8,533 nt of DNA from Phycisphaera mikurensis NBRC 102666 (GTDB lineage Bacteria; Planctomycetota; Phycisphaerae; Phycisphaerales; SM1A02), in the NCBI GenBank assembly GCA_945870475.1, contig CAMBSR010000092.1:1-8533 (forward strand), read 5' to 3'. The translations under genes and the position numbers were made by a program. Positions 5,985-8,533 of the stretch are shown here, piece by piece. The notes under the pieces were generated by a model. The model was not told the origin of the DNA. It was given only the letters and a program-made list of their open reading frames with translations, and did no database searches. The first letter of the stretch is position 1. The number at the start of each line of letters is the position of its first letter.

Positions 5985-7256
5985 TCACCGCCGCCCCCGA
6001 CCAGTCGACTGCATGTCGGCCGTCACGCCGTCGCCGGCTGCCAGCCCGAAGGCGTCGTGCACCAGCTGCAGTCCCCGCTCGCCGTGCTGGCGATCGACGA
6101 TGCAGCTGATCTTGATCTCGCTCGTGGTGATGTTGTGGATGGGGATCCCTGCCTCCGCCAGCGCCCGGAACATCCGGCTTGCCACGCCGGTGTGGCTCTT
6201 CATGCCGGTACCCACCGCGCTGATCTTGCACAGCCCGATCTCGACATCGAGTTCCCCCCGGCCCAGTCGCTCGATCAGGCCCTGGCACGTGCCCTTGACG
6301 TCCGCGATGTCGCCGTGCTCCACGGTGAACGCAATCGTCGTGGTGTCGCCGAACTCGGTCTGCACGATGTCGTCCACGCTGACGTTGGCGGCCGCGATGG
6401 GCTCGAAGATCTGCGCCTGGATGCCCACCGTCCTCGGCAGTCCCTTGAGACTGATGCGTCCGAGGTCCGGCTTGAGCGCGCATCCGACGACGACGATGTC
6501 TTCCATGATCTGTTCCTCGGGCACGATGAGCGTGCCGACGTCAGGCTTCTGGCTGTGGCGAACGTGAATCGGGACGCCGAACTTCTCGCCGAACAGGACC
6601 GCACGCGGATGCATCACCGCGGCGCCCACGGACGCGAGTTCGAGCATCTCCTCGTAACTGATGTGGCGCAGCTTGGAAGCGTTCGGGACCAGGCGCGGGT
6701 CCGCCGTGTAGACACCGTCCACGTCCGTGAAGATCTCGCAGGTTCCGCCGTCGGAAGCCACATCGAGCGCGGCGGCCAATGCCACCGCCGTGGTGTCGCT
6801 TCCGCCGCGGCCGAGCGTGGTGATGTCGCCATCCGGGCCGAGCCCCTGGAATCCGCACACCACGGGCACGGCGCCTGCGCCAAGCACGCGCTCGAGCCGC
6901 GCATTGTCGATGCGCGCGATGCGGGCCTTGCGGAACGCGTTGTCCGTGTCGATCCCGGCCTGCGCGCCGGTCATGCTCACCGCATCGCAGCCAAGCGAAT
7001 GAAGCGCCATGGCCATGAGTGCCACGGAGACCTGTTCGCCCGTCGACATCAGCATGTCCATCTCGCGCGGGCTCGGCGCGCCGGACACCTTCGAAGCAAG
7101 CGTGATGAGTTCGTCGGTCGTGTGGCCCATGGCACTCACGACCACCACGACCCGATTGCCTGCCTGGCGGGCTTCCACCACGCGAGCAGCGCAACGCATG
7201 ATCCGCTCGGGATCCGCGACGCTGGTACCGCCGAATTTCTGGACGATGGTGGGCAT
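5985..7256 (-). CDS. lysC: Aspartokinase (aspartate kinase), ACT-domain regulated
   Basis: Family role: ATP-dependent phosphorylation of aspartate, the first step toward lysine, threonine, methionine and diaminopimelate. At 423 residues it has the usual monofunctional length. Seen: KFGGTS at 7-12 (nucleotide/substrate site), SAMGHTTDEL at 41-50, a Thr-Gly-Glu triad STGEQVS at 71-77, GRGGSDTTAVALA at 149-161, FTDVDGVYTADPR at 176-188, and MHPRA at 215-219. The C-terminal third carries two ACT domains: GISxKGLP-like RISLKGLPRTVG at 267-278, then KISAVGTGMKSHTGVASRMF at 344-363 and ITTSEIKISCIV at 376-387, the allosteric lysine/threonine interface. An internal ATG at codon 251 with its own GAGGAA may yield a separate beta subunit. 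ATG 7256 has AGGAG (7269-7273) 12 bases upstream, slightly far. Neighbours are unrelated to amino-acid synthesis. Confidence 0.95.
   Translation of the reverse strand: MPTIVQKFGGTSVADPERIMRCAARVVEARQAGNRVVVVVSAMGHTTDELITLASKVSGAPSPREMDMLMSTGEQVSVALMAMALHSLGCDAVSMTGAQAGIDTDNAFRKARIARIDNARLERVLGAGAVPVVCGFQGLGPDGDITTLGRGGSDTTAVALAAALDVASDGGTCEIFTDVDGVYTADPRLVPNASKLRHISYEEMLELASVGAAVMHPRAVLFGEKFGVPIHVRHSQKPDVGTLIVPEEQIMEDIVVVGCALKPDLGRISLKGLPRTVGIQAQIFEPIAAANVSVDDIVQTEFGDTTTIAFTVEHGDIADVKGTCQGLIERLGRGELDVEIGLCKISAVGTGMKSHTGVASRMFRALAEAGIPIHNITTSEIKISCIVDRQHGERGLQLVHDAFGLAAGDGVTADMQSTGRGRR
6504..6518 (-). promoter_or_regulatory. Internal ribosome binding site and ATG for a lysC beta subunit
   Basis: On the - strand GAGGAA (6518-6513) precedes ATG 6506-6504 in the lysC frame, with 8 bases between GAGG and ATG. 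Met251 begins MEDIVVVG just before the first ACT domain. The product (6506 to 5985) would be 173 residues of ACT domains only, close in place and size to the known in-frame beta subunits of Bacillus and Corynebacterium aspartokinases. Expression here is inferred. Confidence 0.6.
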
Positions 7257-7268
7257 CCTGCCGCTGCG

Positions 7269-7309
7269 CTCCTGTGGCCGTTTCCGGGGCCGATCGGTCG
7301 AGTTTAACA
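7269..7309 (-). promoter_or_regulatory. Candidate lysC promoter (extended -10) and SD
   Basis: Reading the - strand, TG-T-TAAACT (7309-7301) resembles an extended -10 element about 45 bases before ATG 7256; no convincing -35 is found 17 bases upstream (TCCGTT). AGGAG (7273-7269) is the likely SD, 12 bases before the start. The predicted leader would be under 45 bases, too short for a lysine riboswitch, and none is visible. Confidence 0.35.
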
Positions 7310-7353
7310 GAACATGGTGCGCGAACGGACGTTCACATGACGCCCGCGTACTG

Positions 7354-7410
7354 GCCCCGTCGCCTTGCGGGGCGGGCGGCTGGGCGCCGCCCGTGTCCCT
7401 CCGGCGAGGG
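7354..7410. repeat. Cluster of three adjacent GC-rich stem-loops
   Basis: In 57 bases between the methylase stop and the lysC promoter there are three abutting inverted repeats: GCCCCG (7354-7359)/CGGGGC (7368-7373) with an 8-base loop; CGGGCGGC (7373-7380)/GCCGCCCG (7386-7393) with loop TGGGC; CCCTC (7397-7401)/GAGGG (7406-7410) with loop CGGC. No T-run follows on either strand. Options are a 3'-end structure of the methylase mRNA, a REP-like dispersed element, or a protein-bound site. Copies elsewhere in the genome cannot be seen from here. Confidence 0.6.
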
Positions 7411-7424
7411 GGCTAGGCACCGTG

Positions 7425-7453
7425 TTCGCCAATGGCGTCGGTTCGGCAATGGC
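7425..7453. repeat. Near-perfect 12-base direct repeat, 17-base period
   Basis: TTCGCCAATGGC (7425-7436) recurs as TTCGGCAATGGC (7442-7453), 11 of 12 identical, immediately after the methylase stop. The 17-base period is not a whole number of helical turns, which weakens the case for paired protein sites. Confidence 0.45.
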
Positions 7454-7454
7454 C

Positions 7455-8533
7455 TCACCGCCGCGTGTGGCCAAGCCAGGGAGCTGCGCCGATGGATGAG
7501 TGCCACCAGGCCAGCAGTGCTGCGCGGGCCGCGCCGGGTGGGACGCCGTACGCGTCGCACATTGCTTCTGCGAACTTCTCGCGGGTCGCAGCGTGCTGCT
7601 TGCGCTGCCACTGGGCCAGCAACGTCGCGCCGCGCTTCCATGCGCGCGCATCACCAGGAGCAGGCAGTTCCTTGAGCTGCGACGCCGACACCCGGATCGC
7701 CGTGACCGAGAGTCCCGCTCCCGCATGGCGCCACCAGGCCTCGGCAGCAACAGGGGGCGCCAGGAGCGCCGCGCCCACCTTCCACAGGTCCCCTGCCTTC
7801 TTCGGCGTCACCGTGATGGCGGGGGTGGACGGCAGGGATGTGCCCTGCTCGTCGATCCACGCCTCGATCGCCCGGGTCTGGGTGGCGACGAGCACCTTCG
7901 GCCCACGGCGCGCGGCAAGCCACGGGCCAAGGACGCGGTCCGAACGAATGCCACCGGTGTCGACCGTGGGGGCGCGGAAGACCGTGCCGTGGATGCGTAC
8001 CGGACGTGTGCCCCAATCGAGCCGGGCTGCGGCGATGGCACCCACGGTCACGATGGCCGGCCTCCGGTCGCTCGGCTTCGCTCCATGGGATTCGATGATC
8101 CGGCCCTTGAGTCCGTAGTAGTGCTGGCGGAAGTCGGCCGTGGCACACATCCAGGCATTCAGGGTGCCGGTGGCTCGTCGGATGTGCGGATCGGGAACGC
8201 CGCGTGCGGCGGCAAGTGCCGCGCCCCACGCGCCGTGGCGTGCACGACTGCGCGCCACGCGGTGCTCGTGTCCCTCGGCGTCGACCACGCGGACATCGCG
8301 CGCAGCGCGCGCCGACAGCACGGGAACGCAGGTGTGGACCGCCGCACCAAAGCTCCGCGCCGGCGGCAGCAGCACCGCCGCGAGCGCCAATCGTCCTTCG
8401 CACGCACGCCGCACGCCGAGTGCGTCGGACGCGGAAAGCGTCGACATCGGCTGCAGCAGCGCCACTGTTCCGCGCGGCGCGAGCTCGGTGCCCAGCAGCA
8501 GGAAGGCCGCCGCGATGTCGGCATAGCGAGTCA
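7455..8533 (-). CDS. N-6 DNA methylase-like protein, C-terminal part (5' end outside window)
   Basis: The frame stays open from the stop at 7455 to the window edge. Codons upstream of GTG 8465 read TRYADIAAAFLLLGTELAPR and continue into GTVALLQPMSTLSASDA, the segment that follows the catalytic NPPF/NPPY motif in class I adenine methylases, where it is typically YADLAAAFLxxxxxLxxPGGRVALVLP. GTG 8465 is therefore internal. The catalytic motif itself must lie beyond the window. Later landmarks are the ADFRQHYYGLKGRI segment, VRIHGTVFRAPTVDTGGIRSDR, and PKVLVATQTRAIEAWIDEQG, followed by a Trp-rich tail with QLKELPAPGDARAW, a layout I associate with N-6 methylase-like proteins best known in actinobacteria. 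No restriction endonuclease or specificity subunit is adjacent downstream; the next gene is lysC. Catalytic activity and specificity cannot be judged. The gene is transcribed in the same direction as lysC, 198 bases upstream of it. Confidence 0.7.
   Translation of the reverse strand, partial: TRYADIAAAFLLLGTELAPRGTVALLQPMSTLSASDALGVRRACEGRLALAAVLLPPARSFGAAVHTCVPVLSARAARDVRVVDAEGHEHRVARSRARHGAWGAALAAARGVPDPHIRRATGTLNAWMCATADFRQHYYGLKGRIIESHGAKPSDRRPAIVTVGAIAAARLDWGTRPVRIHGTVFRAPTVDTGGIRSDRVLGPWLAARRGPKVLVATQTRAIEAWIDEQGTSLPSTPAITVTPKKAGDLWKVGAALLAPPVAAEAWWRHAGAGLSVTAIRVSASQLKELPAPGDARAWKRGATLLAQWQRKQHAATREKFAEAMCDAYGVPPGAARAALLAWWHSSIGAAPWLGHTRR

Noticed and set aside
5892..7307. Long + strand open frame (471 codons) across lysC
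   Set aside because: It is the antisense shadow of lysC, which has every aspartokinase motif; the + translation is His/Arg/Ala-rich without family signatures, as expected from GC-rich codon bias.
7257..7454. Possible lysine riboswitch upstream of lysC
   Set aside because: The likely promoter leaves a leader of under 45 bases, and the upstream stem-loops do not form the five-helix junction of the L-box.
7432..8118. + strand open frame opposite the methylase
   Set aside because: Antisense to a recognisable methylase C-terminal region, with no family signal of its own.

Overview
The window is high-GC DNA, roughly 70% by eye, with tightly packed genes and two short intergenic gaps of under 200 bases. 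It most resembles a planctomycete of the Phycisphaerae/Phycisphaerales type. Three things point there: a secreted protein ending in a one-repeat dockerin-like tag (CPADVNGDGTVNGADLG followed by an AWG-containing tail) plus a CC-rich motif; a Ser/Thr kinase with a TM segment and TPRs in the planctomycete layout; and a KDO transferase, which implies an LPS-type outer membrane. This placement is inference from protein style, not from a marker gene.

Positions 1-4348 (+ strand) hold a translationally coupled operon. It contains the 3' part of waaA/kdtA (lipid A KDO transferase), thiL (thiamine-phosphate kinase), a fusion of TsaE (tRNA t6A ATPase) with a YacG-like zinc finger, and a membrane-anchored Ser/Thr kinase with C-terminal TPRs. 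Joints are an 8-base overlap, a 10-base gap with a clear SD, and a 4-base TTGA overlap. The kinase start is therefore best placed at TTG 2306.

Positions 4323-8533 (- strand) are, in transcription order: the C-terminal part of an N-6 DNA methylase-like protein (cut by the window edge), an aspartokinase (lysC) with a probable internal start for a separate regulatory subunit, a Fur-family regulator that has lost the usual metal ligands, and the secreted Cys-rich dockerin-tagged protein. The last gene runs tail-to-tail into the kinase gene with a 26-base overlap, leaving no room for a terminator between them.

The 5807-5984 gap (lysC to fur-like) holds the only AT-rich stretch in the window, plus inverted repeats. 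The 7257-7454 gap (methylase to lysC) holds three adjacent GC-rich stem-loops, a short direct repeat and a candidate lysC promoter. I see no RNA gene, CRISPR, insertion sequence or prophage. Most of the window is ordinary housekeeping DNA. The points worth following are the TsaE-YacG fusion, the metal-site-less Fur protein, the lysC internal start and the stem-loop cluster.
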